Shown piece by piece: positions 22,056-29,832 of a stretch of 34,347 bases of DNA. Each line of letters starts with the position of its first letter. The first letter of the stretch is position 1. The notes beneath the pieces are model-generated. The model saw only the letters and a program-made list of their open reading frames with translations, ran no database searches and was not told where the DNA came from. The DNA lies in NCBI RefSeq assembly GCF_000723885.1, contig NZ_CCDG010000009.1, forward strand, positions 1 through 34,347, in the 5' to 3' direction. Source of the DNA: Paenibacillus camerounensis. Its GTDB lineage: Bacteria > Bacillota > Bacilli > Paenibacillales > Paenibacillaceae. Both the position numbers and the translations under genes were made by a program.

Positions 22056-23098
22056 GGCTCATATTTCCGGTTCTGACCCTGTCCAGGGGAGGCGCGCAGC
22101 GGATGCTGGCCGAACTGGCCAACCGTCTCAGCGCTACAGGCCATGATGTGATAGTTCTGATGCCTGCCGGAGGCACAGTCGAATATGAGATGCACTGTGG
22201 GGTGATCCACTCACAGGACACTACCCTGACAGAGCATGATTATCCATACGGGGATATTATTGTTTCCAACTACTATACAACTGTGCAGTCAGCCCAGCGG
22301 GCGAGTCAGCAGGGAAAAGGAATCCATGTCAGGCTCGCCCTTTGCTATGAACCGACCTTTTTGCCCGACAACAATCAGTCCTTCGCCTCGTACAGCGTTA
22401 CCCGGAACCTGATGGTGCTGTCACGCTGGCAGCAGGAGATTGTGCGGATCAACCACGGCATTAAAGGGAGAATTGTACCTGTTGGCGTGAACGGGGATTT
22501 TCATAATATGCACATGCGTGAGGTTCCGGACAGGGCCCTGGTGGTATCCGCGATTCTGCGCAAGCCTGAGGGGGGCTTCTCCGGACACCGGGAGCAGGAA
22601 TATTTGCTGCAGGAGCTCAATACGGTCAAAGAGCTTCATCCCGAAGTCCAGATCTATCTGATTACACCGCCGGGCGAATATGCCGATTCTAATCTCCTCA
22701 AGGCTATTCTGGCCGACAACCGCTACCATACGCGTACGCCTTCCAATGATATAGAGCTGTGTTACCATTATAATGAAAGCGACATTTTTGTCAGCTCCAG
22801 CACGTTCGATACGGGCTCTCTGCCCGGCCTTGAAGCGATGCGCTGCGGGGCGGCGCTGGCTACGGTCTATTCGGGAGGAAATCTGGAGTACGGCGTGCAC
22901 GGGCATAACTGCCTGATGTCCTACCGGTTCGAGAACAGGCTGGCCCAGGATATCCTCATGCTGATCCGGGATAAAGAACTGAGAGAGCGTCTTGCCTGTA
23001 AAGGGGAGAATGATTCGTGGAAGTTCACCTGGGAGAAAAGCATGCAGATATTTCAGGCGGAGCTGTTTGAAATTGTATCCAGGCAGGGCGGAGCATAG
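22052..23098 (+). CDS. GT4-like glycosyltransferase
   Basis: 348 residues of GT-B type. The N-terminal LSRGGAQRMLAELANRL is typical of GT4 acceptor domains; VLSRWQQEIVR and IVPVGVNGDFH sit at the domain boundary. The C-terminal donor half has ESDIFVSSSTF followed by TGSLPGLEAMRCGAALAT. The second Glu of the E-x7-E motif is kept, but the first position, normally in an EGFG context, reads DTGS, so donor-phosphate contacts may differ. It is the last gene of the plus-strand glycan operon, translationally coupled to the GT2 gene and followed at once by a strong terminator. Specificity is unknown. Confidence 0.85.
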   Translation: MRLIFPVLTLSRGGAQRMLAELANRLSATGHDVIVLMPAGGTVEYEMHCGVIHSQDTTLTEHDYPYGDIIVSNYYTTVQSAQRASQQGKGIHVRLALCYEPTFLPDNNQSFASYSVTRNLMVLSRWQQEIVRINHGIKGRIVPVGVNGDFHNMHMREVPDRALVVSAILRKPEGGFSGHREQEYLLQELNTVKELHPEVQIYLITPPGEYADSNLLKAILADNRYHTRTPSNDIELCYHYNESDIFVSSSTFDTGSLPGLEAMRCGAALATVYSGGNLEYGVHGHNCLMSYRFENRLAQDILMLIRDKELRERLACKGENDSWKFTWEKSMQIFQAELFEIVSRQGGA

Positions 23099-23112
23099 CA
23101 ACCGCTCACTAC

Positions 23113-23163
23113 AAAGAACCTTCAGCTCCGGTGGCGGCACCGGAAGGCCTGAAGGTTCTTTTG
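23113..23163. terminator. Bidirectional terminator between convergent glycosyltransferase genes
   Basis: A perfect 13-bp outer stem AAAGAACCTTCAG/CTGAAGGTTCTTT (23113-23125 with 23149-23161) with an inner CCGGTG/CACCGG helix, flanked by A and T residues. It serves the plus-strand operon and the minus-strand gene that ends at 23179. Confidence 0.9.
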
Positions 23164-23178
23164 GCTGGAAGGCAGCAG

Positions 23179-24249
23179 CTAGAAAATGGAGAAGGAGTTC
23201 AGCATTTCACGGAACGACTGGGCATAACGCTCTGAGCCGAAGCGGTCCACCATATGATTTCTGCCCTGAATGCGAATGCTGTCCCGCAGCTCAATATTGT
23301 TCATCAGCTCCAGGCCTTCCTGTACAGCAACTCCGATATTGCCCAGCGGATAGAACTTGCCGGAGTAATTATGGACGATAAAGGAACGGACACCGTCAGA
23401 ATCGGTGCTAAGTACAGGACAGGTGCAGCAGATGGCTTCAGCCACGGCATAACCGAATCCTTCGGTTATCGATGTGGACAGCAGAAATCCCCCGGAGGCG
23501 GCAATGGAAGAGAAGTATACCGGCATAACATGGTTAGGGATATTGCTGAATGCGACCAGCCGGTCGTTCAGCCCCAGCCGTTGCAGCTCCTCATTAAAAA
23601 GCTGTGTCTGCTCTTCGGAAGCCAGCCCCGGATCATGGAACATCCAGAGATGCAGATCAGGCTTGTATGCACGGATCTCCTTGGCAATCTGCAGATATTC
23701 ACGCCAGTTCTTGTTGTTCTCCAGCCGCCCTACCCAAGCAATGACCGGGTCATGGGGCTTCTCGCCGGGAATAAAGCGGAAAGACTGAATATCTACGATG
23801 TTGGGAATAATGTACCGGTGCAGCCAGGGGCAGATGCTGATGAACAGTTCCAGCAGATGATCGGTGGGCGGAATGAGTACGGCATTGCAGTAAGAACGCA
23901 GATAAGGCACGGCTTCTATAATCATATCCTTTGCATCTTCACGCCTGCCAAGCCCTTGGGATTCATAGATCAGGATCCCTCCGTAGCCCAGCAGGCGCAG
24001 ACGCTCCATCAGCAGATAGTCAGAGGTTACAATAATAGCATCATAACGCTCAGCCTCGAGCAGTGAACGGATTTCTTCATCCCCTGAAGCGATGAATACC
24101 GGGAAATTGTTCTGGTTCTGTTGGGAGGAACCCTTCATGAGATATAACACATGGCACTGGATACCTTCACGCTGCAGACTATCACATCTTAGCCTGTTCA
24201 GAGTCTCCACTCCGCCGCTGGGTACATAAAACGTAAATAAAACCTTCAT
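23179..24249 (-). CDS. GT4-family glycosyltransferase
   Basis: 356 residues on the minus strand. The start is the ATG at 24249, preceded by AGGAGGGTTGAGC; the frame extends 7 codons further to 24270. The GT-B architecture is clear: FTFYVPSGGVETLNRLR at the N-terminus, AWVGRLENNKNWREYLQIA opening the donor domain, and a complete E-x7-E motif in SITEGFGYAVAEAICCTCPV. It lacks a membrane segment. It faces the main operon and shares its terminator, so it belongs to the same glycan locus but is transcribed separately, from the region shared with the divergent sporulation lipoprotein gene. Specificity is unknown. Confidence 0.87.
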   Translation of the reverse strand: MKVLFTFYVPSGGVETLNRLRCDSLQREGIQCHVLYLMKGSSQQNQNNFPVFIASGDEEIRSLLEAERYDAIIVTSDYLLMERLRLLGYGGILIYESQGLGRREDAKDMIIEAVPYLRSYCNAVLIPPTDHLLELFISICPWLHRYIIPNIVDIQSFRFIPGEKPHDPVIAWVGRLENNKNWREYLQIAKEIRAYKPDLHLWMFHDPGLASEEQTQLFNEELQRLGLNDRLVAFSNIPNHVMPVYFSSIAASGGFLLSTSITEGFGYAVAEAICCTCPVLSTDSDGVRSFIVHNYSGKFYPLGNIGVAVQEGLELMNNIELRDSIRIQGRNHMVDRFGSERYAQSFREMLNSFSIF

Positions 24250-24431
24250 GCTCAACCCTCCTGAGTTCACCTTGCGGAGCCCTACTGTCTACAGGATACG
24301 CGAAGCTCTCCCGGCATGTGACTGCTTGAGGGCAGTGTGTGCCAAATCCTTTCAGAATAGTGCTGTCTGCAGCAGGCAATGCTAAGCCGTGTATCTGCAA
24401 TCATCACATTCTAGAGATGGAGGATAAGAAC

Positions 24432-25397
24432 ATGTTGCGATCAAAGGTCAGCACATCGGTAGTCCAGGCAGCCCTGCTGCTGGGAATGGTCAGTCTTACC
24501 GGCTGCGGAAGTAATCATTCGGCGGACAATAATACCGTGCATACGAACAGTGCCGGGGGTAATAACGGCAGCCGTATTCAGACGAATGCGGTAAGGGGCA
24601 ACACTTATGACAAAATGGAGATGAGCCAGGAGCTTGCCAAGAAGGTCTCAGACATGCCGGAGGTCAGCTCCGCCAACGTCATGCTGGCCGGGAAAAGCGC
24701 CTATGTAGCCGTCAAGCTCGATGAGACCAACGGGAAGCCGCGAGATCTCAGCACACATCACTATCGTTCATACAGCTATGATGTCGGGAATCTTACCAGC
24801 CTTCTGCCCCGTTCCGGCGGGAATATGACGGGTCGGGCAGGCGGTATGGATGTAGGGAATATGACCGGAAGAACAGGCGGTATGGATAGTGGCGGGGTAA
24901 CCGGGCGCGGCAGGGCAGCGGGAACACCGGGGGTTACAGGTATGGGCGGCTCTATGGCCGGAGTTCCTGCCGATCTGACCGGTACAGGCACAGCCGGGGG
25001 AACCGGTCTAGCCAATCCGCAGGGGTATACGGACGATGGTATGACCGGCGGCAACGGGGCACTGTTCGGCAGCAACTACACGGATGGAACGCGGATGAAG
25101 CGTGACATTGACGACAGCCTGGGGAACGGGATCGGTATCCGCAGTGTGGCTCCGGACAACAATTACCGGATGAGCGGCAACGAGGATGTGACCAAGGACA
25201 TGAAGGACAGAATCGCCTCCGTGGTCAAAAAGCATAATCCGGGCATTAAAAATGTCTACGTCTCGGCCAATCCGGATTTCGTGGAACGCGCGGATTATTA
25301 TGCCGAAGAGGCGCGTGCAGGCCATCCGCTGAAGGGCTTTGCGAAGGAATTCGGCACAATGGTGGAGCGGATTTTCCCGGCACACAGCGGCTACTAA
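24432..25397 (+). CDS. YhcN/YlaJ-family sporulation lipoprotein
   Basis: 321 residues from ATG 24432, with GGAGG 8 bases upstream; the frame is open to 24339. A lipoprotein signal peptide ends in the lipobox LTGC (Cys25). Two halves of a YhcN/YlaJ-type domain are recognisable: ELAKKVSDMPEVSSANVMLA with SAYVAVKLDE, and later DRIASVVKKHNPGIKNVYVS with a C-terminal helix. They are separated by about 130 residues of low complexity rich in Gly, Met and Thr, with repeated GNMTGR and GGMD units. Known family members are spore-associated lipoproteins that affect outgrowth or germination. Location next to the glycan locus supports a sporulation context. The repeat insert is unusual. Confidence 0.85.
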   Translation: MLRSKVSTSVVQAALLLGMVSLTGCGSNHSADNNTVHTNSAGGNNGSRIQTNAVRGNTYDKMEMSQELAKKVSDMPEVSSANVMLAGKSAYVAVKLDETNGKPRDLSTHHYRSYSYDVGNLTSLLPRSGGNMTGRAGGMDVGNMTGRTGGMDSGGVTGRGRAAGTPGVTGMGGSMAGVPADLTGTGTAGGTGLANPQGYTDDGMTGGNGALFGSNYTDGTRMKRDIDDSLGNGIGIRSVAPDNNYRMSGNEDVTKDMKDRIASVVKKHNPGIKNVYVSANPDFVERADYYAEEARAGHPLKGFAKEFGTMVERIFPAHSGY

Positions 25398-25491
25398 GGC
25401 TGCTTCAGCAGCGGAAAGTTACTGAAATAGTAAATTGTCAGGCTCCGGTGTTATTTTAGAGAAAGCCTGCTCGCAAATCTTCAAAAAAAAC

Positions 25492-25541
25492 AGAGCAGCG
25501 GTTCCCCGGTCCAAACCGGGCAAACCGCTGCTCTTGTTTTT
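25492..25541. terminator. Bidirectional terminator between the lipoprotein gene and nagA
   Basis: A 12-bp stem AGAGCAGCGGTT/AACCGCTGCTCT (25492-25503 with 25523-25534) with an inner CCGGT/ACCGG helix. It is preceded by eight A and followed by TTGTTTTT, so it works for both convergent genes. Confidence 0.9.
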
Positions 25542-25602
25542 ATTTATATCTATAGAAGCGCCCGGCTCCGGTGCCGAAGGCACAATAAGGTTATACCGTT
25601 CT

Positions 25603-26802
25603 TTACCCGGCAGTAATCTCCCGGCCGCCGATCCATACGCCGCGCAGATGAAGCTGATCATCCAGCAGCAGGATGTCACCTCGTTTGCCGGCTTCAAGCG
25701 AGCCAATGGTCCGCTGCATGCCGAGCGAGACGGCCGGCGTAAGGCTGGCTGCCCGGGAAGCTTCCTCCAGGCTTAGCCCAACCTCCTGAACCAGATAACG
25801 GAAGCCGCGGATCATGGTCAGTGTGCTTCCTGCCAGCGCTTCGGGATGCTCCTTCAGGGTAGCTACGCCGCCGCTCACCAATACAGGCAGATCACCGATG
25901 GTGTATTCCCCGTCATCCAGCCCGGTTGCCGACATTGCATCAGTGATCAGCAGCAGATTGTCTTCGTTCTTGAGCCGGGCAATGATCTGGATCGCTGCAG
26001 GGTGGACATGAATTCCGTCAGCAATGATCTCTGCACGAATCCGCCCGTCGTACATTACAGCACCGGCTGTACCGGGCTTACGGTGATGCAGCGGTGTCAT
26101 TGCGTTATACATATGCACCGCCTGATTCAGCCCGGCGTCTGCCGCGGCGACGACCTCCTCAAAGGTGGCATTCGTATGACCCAGGGCAGCTGTAATCCCG
26201 TGCCTGCGGAGCCAGAGAATGGCTTCAAGCGCCCCTTCACGTTCCGGCGCGAGCGTCACCTGGCGGATCAGTCCGGGATACTGAGCCTCCCAGGCTTCCA
26301 GCCAGTCGATATTGGCCGGAACAATATGTTCCGGATTCTGAGCGCCAGGCCATTTCGGGCTGATGAACGGTCCCTCCAGATGGACTCCGGCCAGCCGGGC
26401 ATACGGCATCCCCGCTGCACGGTAGCTGTTGACCTCTGCCAGCACCCGGTCAATATCCGGTTTGGAGGCGGTCATGGTCGTTGCCAGCATCGTTGTTGTT
26501 CCCTGCGCGGCATGGAAGCGGGTAATGGCATCCAGAGCGCCGCTGTTGCTGTACATGAAGTCATGGCCGGCGCCGCCGTGGACATGCACATCGACGAATC
26601 CCGGAATCAGCAGGCTGCCGGGCTCCCCTCCGCTTGCGGACCAGCTGCTGTAAGCAGCCGGCAGCCAGGCGGCTTCGCCTGCGTAATGAATAGCCTCAGG
26701 GGAGACCGCGATTACGCCTTGTTCAATTAGTCCGGAAGGTGTCAGCACCTTGCCGTAGAGCAGCTGTCCTGAGACGGTTGCCGCAGTTGTTATTTCAGCC
26801 AT
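25603..26802 (-). CDS. nagA: N-acetylglucosamine-6-phosphate deacetylase
   Basis: 399 residues from the ATG at 26802, with AAGGAG upstream; the frame extends to 26868. It is an amidohydrolase barrel: metal site DVHVHGG, GVHLEGPFI with the catalytic-site Glu, ALGHTNA, and VHMYNAMTPLHHRKPG. IADGIHVHP and ITDAMSATG (catalytic Asp) follow, with the closing GSLEAGKRGDILLLD. It converts GlcNAc-6-phosphate to GlcN-6-phosphate, which NagB then processes. Its start lies inside the end of nagB (13-base overlap), so it is the third gene of a murR-nagB-nagA operon for use or recycling of amino sugars. All key residues are present. Confidence 0.95.
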   Translation of the reverse strand: MAEITTAATVSGQLLYGKVLTPSGLIEQGVIAVSPEAIHYAGEAAWLPAAYSSWSASGGEPGSLLIPGFVDVHVHGGAGHDFMYSNSGALDAITRFHAAQGTTTMLATTMTASKPDIDRVLAEVNSYRAAGMPYARLAGVHLEGPFISPKWPGAQNPEHIVPANIDWLEAWEAQYPGLIRQVTLAPEREGALEAILWLRRHGITAALGHTNATFEEVVAAADAGLNQAVHMYNAMTPLHHRKPGTAGAVMYDGRIRAEIIADGIHVHPAAIQIIARLKNEDNLLLITDAMSATGLDDGEYTIGDLPVLVSGGVATLKEHPEALAGSTLTMIRGFRYLVQEVGLSLEEASRAASLTPAVSLGMQRTIGSLEAGKRGDILLLDDQLHLRGVWIGGREITAG

Positions 26803-27518
26803 TTGGCAGCTCCTTCGTCCAGCAGCACGACTACATTGGGATGGCTCTGCAGCAGCGAGGCCGGACACTGGGTCGTAATTGGACCTTCCAGTGCATTGCG
26901 GACCGCCTCCGCCTTCTCTTCACCGCGCACCAGCAGCACGATCTGACGGGCTTTGAGGATGCCGCCGATGCCCATAGTTACCGCCTGGCGGGGTACATCC
27001 TCCAGCTTGTCGAAGAAGCGGGCGTTGGCCTCCCGGGTTTCATCCAGCAGATCCACCACATGAGTGCCGCTGCTAAGGCTGGCATCCGGCTCGTTAAAGC
27101 CGATATGCCCGTTGCTGCCGATGCCGAGGATCTGCAGGTCAACCGGTCCGTTGTCTTCCAGCATCCGGTCATAGGTCAGGCACTCCGCTGCCGGATCAGG
27201 CGCATTGCCGTTCGGGACATGGGTGCGGGCGAGGTCAATATCAACATGCTTGAACAGATGCTCGTTCATGAAGCTGCGGTAGCTCTGGGGATGGTCCTCC
27301 GGCAGACCGACATATTCATCCAGATTATATGAGGAGGCTTTGGCAAAGCTGACCAGCCCTTTGCGGTGCAGTTCGACCAGTCTGGCGTAGACAGGGACCG
27401 GAGAGCTGCCGGTGGCAAGTCCGAGCACGGCTCTTGGATTGCTCTGCAGCAGGCTGACGATCAGGTTGGCGCCGGTTTCCGCGAAATCTTCCTGGCTCTT
27501 AAATGTAAGTATGTTCAT
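26790..27518 (-). CDS. nagB: Glucosamine-6-phosphate deaminase
   Basis: 242 residues, the usual length of the Gram-positive form without the hexameric allosteric extension. Motifs are LGLATGSSP, the catalytic NLDEYVGLP, GIGSNGHIGFNEP and TMGIGGILKA. It converts GlcN-6-phosphate to fructose-6-phosphate and ammonia, linking amino sugars to glycolysis and competing with cell-wall precursor synthesis. Its ATG overlaps the stop of the upstream regulator gene (TAATG), with GGGGAGG inside that gene, and its end overlaps nagA by 13 bases. Regulation is probably by the MurR/RpiR protein of the operon. Confidence 0.96.
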   Translation of the reverse strand: MNILTFKSQEDFAETGANLIVSLLQSNPRAVLGLATGSSPVPVYARLVELHRKGLVSFAKASSYNLDEYVGLPEDHPQSYRSFMNEHLFKHVDIDLARTHVPNGNAPDPAAECLTYDRMLEDNGPVDLQILGIGSNGHIGFNEPDASLSSGTHVVDLLDETREANARFFDKLEDVPRQAVTMGIGGILKARQIVLLVRGEEKAEAVRNALEGPITTQCPASLLQSHPNVVVLLDEGAAKWLK

Positions 27519-28396
27519 TAGGATTGACCTCCCCGTTTATTACGGTAATGTTGGACGTTCAGATAAGACTGCTCCAGCTTGGGGATAAAGTCCCCGAACC
27601 GGGTGCTGACCATGCCGGTGAACAGAATATCAATGATGTGCAGCTGCGCGATCCGCGAAGCCATATCGCCCCGGCGCATGCCCTGCTCCAGCGAGGAGGA
27701 GAACAAAGGGATGTCGGCCAGTGTAGCCAGCGTGCTGCTGCCGTAAGACGTTAGGGATATAGTGGAGGCGCCGCTGTGCTTCGCACAGCCAAGGGCGTCA
27801 ATCGTCTCCGGCGTTTCACCCGAATAGGAAATGGCAAAAGCCACATCACCTTTGGCGAGCGAGGAAGCCGACGTAATCTGCATATGTGAATCGGCAAAAG
27901 CCGTACAGTTCACACCAATGCGCACCAGCTTCTGATAGAAATCCTGCGCAACAATCGACGAGGTGGCCATCCCGTACAGATCTACCCGGCGGGCGTTGCA
28001 TAATAAGGCTATAACACTCTGCAGCCGCTCCAGATCAAGCAGTGACGTTGTATCGCGGATAGAGGCCAGATGATTAGCCTGCATCGCCTCAACGATGAGA
28101 GAGAGAGGGTTCCCGGCCACGATATCCTGGTAGGAGGAGCCGCCATCCTGCGGCCCGGCATCACTGTGGGCAATCTCTGCGGCCAGCTTAACTTTGAAAT
28201 CGGGAAAGCCCTTGAAGTGAAGCACCTTGCAAAAACGCGTAACCGTAGCCGGGCTAACCCCGCACTGCTCAGCCAGCTCTGTAATGCCCATATGGATCAC
28301 TTCTCCGGGGGAGGCAAGAACACGCTCAGCCAGCCTGCGCTCCATCTGGGAGAAGCTTGCCTGCTCATGCTCCAGGGCATGCAGGATAGGAGACAT
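27518..28396 (-). CDS. MurR/RpiR-family transcriptional regulator of the nag operon
   Basis: 292 residues from ATG 28396, preceded by AAGGTGG. The N-terminal HTH_6 domain (about 1-75) includes ITELAEQCGVSPATVTRFCK and LHFKGFPDFK. A C-terminal SIS domain (about 120-260) includes RRVDLYGMATSS and AFAISYSGETPETIDAL, which binds phosphosugars. It heads the operon and is translationally coupled to nagB. SIS-domain regulators of this family sense sugar phosphates, so GlcNAc-6-phosphate or GlcN-6-phosphate is the plausible effector. Two operator-like repeats lie directly upstream. It takes the place of the GntR-type NagR found in Bacillus. Confidence 0.9.
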   Translation of the reverse strand: MSPILHALEHEQASFSQMERRLAERVLASPGEVIHMGITELAEQCGVSPATVTRFCKVLHFKGFPDFKVKLAAEIAHSDAGPQDGGSSYQDIVAGNPLSLIVEAMQANHLASIRDTTSLLDLERLQSVIALLCNARRVDLYGMATSSIVAQDFYQKLVRIGVNCTAFADSHMQITSASSLAKGDVAFAISYSGETPETIDALGCAKHSGASTISLTSYGSSTLATLADIPLFSSSLEQGMRRGDMASRIAQLHIIDILFTGMVSTRFGDFIPKLEQSYLNVQHYRNKRGGQS

Positions 28397-28425
28397 GGCT
28401 CCACCTTCTTTTCTTTTTATCAACT

Positions 28426-28489
28426 GAAATTATTTTTAGTATTTATCTTCGTATATAAGAAAATTATTTTCATGATTAGCATAAAACAA
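28426..28489 (-). promoter_or_regulatory. nag operon control region: promoter and two operator-like palindromes
   Basis: A perfect palindrome GAAAATTATTTTC (28459-28471) and a degenerate copy GAAATTATTTTTA (28426-28438) lie about 33 bases apart, or three helical turns. On the minus strand, -35 TTGTTT (28484-28489) and -10 TAATTT (28461-28466) are separated by 17 bases, with the -10 inside the first palindrome. The GAAAAT-N-ATTTTC form is typical of RpiR/MurR-type operators. Confidence 0.6.
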
Positions 28490-28699
28490 TTTGCTGCGGG
28501 ATGCAAGCCGGTTTTTTAACCCGGATTTAAGGGGGCTTACCTCCATGCGGCAGCACGTTTTTTTACCTTCAAGTGCAACCGAATACGGCAGGATTTGAAT
28601 GTCCGTATACAGGAGACTATTATCCTTGTGTAATATACAAATGATTAAAGAAATCCCTACAGATAAATACTTTTCTTATAAAAAAGTGTCTTTTACCAG

Positions 28700-28740
28700 T
28701 GGACATATTCACACCATGTGTTATAATGAAAGCGTAACCA
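28700..28740 (+). promoter_or_regulatory. Strong promoter overlapped by a full cre (CcpA) match
   Basis: TGGACA (28700-28705), a 16-base spacer and TATAAT (28722-28727) with extended TG at 28719-28720. ATGAAAGCGTAACCA (28726-28740) matches every fixed position of the cre consensus WTGNAANCGNWNNCW. It covers the end of the -10 and the start point, a position typical of repression. It drives the small gene at 28789. Confidence 0.65.
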
Positions 28741-28788
28741 AAAACATTGAAAAATTATTGATTTCATCGCTCAAGGAGGATGAAGGGA

Positions 28789-28971
28789 ATGCTGGAAGTA
28801 CTTAAGGAGCTTAAGAATCGGGTCATTGGATATTGGCAGCCGGAGTTAACCGGAGAGGACAGTTATCAGAACATGGAATACACGGTGCAGCGTCATCTGC
28901 ATACACCGCCGTCGGCCAGCCCGCTGACTTATGAGGAACAGGCCCGGATCAAGACAATTATTTACCATTAA
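28789..28971 (+). CDS. Small conserved-looking protein of 60 residues, function unknown
   Basis: ATG 28789 has AAGGAGG 9 bases upstream (another ATG at 28780 touches that site). It encodes 60 residues: a charged helical start (MLEVLKELKNRVIGYWQPE), a middle with the word HLHTPPSASPL, and a final helix YEEQARIKTIIYH. There is no signal peptide, membrane segment, Cys pair or known motif. A strong promoter with cre site lies 50 bases upstream and a terminator 60 bases downstream, so it is a single-gene unit probably repressed by good carbon sources. The tidy signals support a real gene; I do not recognise the family. Confidence 0.7.
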   Translation: MLEVLKELKNRVIGYWQPELTGEDSYQNMEYTVQRHLHTPPSASPLTYEEQARIKTIIYH

Positions 28972-29032
28972 TACAGGCATTTATACAGGCTGCACCAGAT
29001 AGATAAGACTACCTATATCTTGTATATAATCA

Positions 29033-29080
29033 AAAGACCGCAATCCCGGAGAGCTTCCGGAGCTGCGGTCTTTCATTTTT
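29033..29080. terminator. Bidirectional terminator between the small gene and the XRE gene
   Basis: A perfect 10-bp stem AAAGACCGCA/TGCGGTCTTT (29033-29042 with 29064-29073), inner CCGGA/TCCGG pairing, and T-rich sequence after it. Confidence 0.88.
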
Positions 29081-29088
29081 AAGCCGGA

Positions 29089-29307
29089 TCAGGAGCCTTC
29101 TTCTTCACTTCTGTACTCAAGCAGATCACCGGGCTGGCAGTCAAGCGCCTTACAAATTGCCTCCAGCGTGGACAGCCGTACCGCCTTGGCTTTACCGTTC
29201 TTGAGGATGGAGAGGTTGGCCATCGTAATGCCCACCCGCTCCGACAGCTCGGTTACGCTCATTTTCCGCTTAGCCAGCATCACATCAATATTTATGATTA
29301 TCGCCAT
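29089..29307 (-). CDS. XRE-family helix-turn-helix regulator (YozG-like)
   Basis: A 72-residue protein consisting of a single Cro/C1-type DNA-binding domain: MLAKRKMSVTELSERVGI, TMANLSILKNGKAKAVRLST, LEAICKALDCQPGDLLEY, and an acidic tail. This short form is regularly encoded with DUF2975 membrane proteins. The start has GAGGTGAC overlapping the stop of the upstream DUF2975 gene, only 9 bases away, so the two are one minus-strand operon. It probably binds the inverted repeat in front of the operon and represses it. Regulatory target and signal are inferred. Confidence 0.9.
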   Translation of the reverse strand: MAIIINIDVMLAKRKMSVTELSERVGITMANLSILKNGKAKAVRLSTLEAICKALDCQPGDLLEYRSEEEGS

Positions 29308-29316
29308 GTCGTCACC

Positions 29317-29799
29317 TCAGACCGTCAGGTCGTTCTCTGATTTTAGATCAATTGCTTCTTTCAGCAGCTTCTGGAGCACTGCAGCAAATACCGCAATCAC
29401 CATCCCGGCAAAAATCAGGATCATCCCGATAACAATAATTCCCGGGGCATCATCCTTCTCCGCCATCAGGTAAAAGAGCGGCATACCCAGCACATACACG
29501 CCGCTAAAGGCCAATGCGCAGTATTTGATCTGCTTCAAGGCCTTCACAGACAGCTCCGAGAACGCCTTATTCCGGTCTATGTAGCTTAACAGCCTGAACG
29601 CCAGATACAATGCGAAGTAGAAGGGAAGCACCGAAGCGTATAAATCAAGCAGCACAAGCACCTTCAGATAAGCATGATCCGGATACAATTCTGCTGCAAA
29701 CCCCGCAATCTCCGGTACCACAAAGATACACAAGGCCAGCACCGGAATACTGATGAGAATAAGCGCCGCCTTCAAAAAAAGTGTTGATCCGCGTTCCAT
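29317..29799 (-). CDS. DUF2975 family membrane protein
   Basis: 160 residues with four hydrophobic segments: ALILISIPVLALCIFVVPEI, LVLLDLYASVLPFYFALYLAF, YCALAFSGVYVLGMPLFYL and IIVIGMILIFAGMVIAVFA. The cytosolic loop RLLSYIDRNKAFSELSVKALKQIKY is the characteristic DUF2975 feature. The start is ATG 29799, with GGGAGG upstream. Known members have no established biochemical function. Pairing with a small XRE regulator is recurrent in Firmicutes and suggests a membrane protein that modulates that regulator, or a stress-responsive module. That role is speculation. Confidence 0.88.
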   Translation of the reverse strand: MERGSTLFLKAALILISIPVLALCIFVVPEIAGFAAELYPDHAYLKVLVLLDLYASVLPFYFALYLAFRLLSYIDRNKAFSELSVKALKQIKYCALAFSGVYVLGMPLFYLMAEKDDAPGIIVIGMILIFAGMVIAVFAAVLQKLLKEAIDLKSENDLTV

Positions 29800-29832
29800 A
29801 ACAAGCCTCCCGCTAATGTATGATTATGAACC

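Noticed and set aside
23254..24066. 270-residue plus-strand frame opposite the GT4 gene
   Set aside because: It is an antisense shadow of a gene with complete GT4 motifs and a good ribosome binding site on the minus strand.
24407..24413. Sigma-G-like -10 CATTCTA before the lipoprotein gene
   Set aside because: The transcription start would lie on the ribosome binding site, and no -35 is found at the right distance.
28599..28805. 68-residue plus-strand frame upstream of the small orphan gene
   Set aside because: It runs through the promoter, cre site and ribosome binding site of the 28789 gene and has no translation signal of its own.
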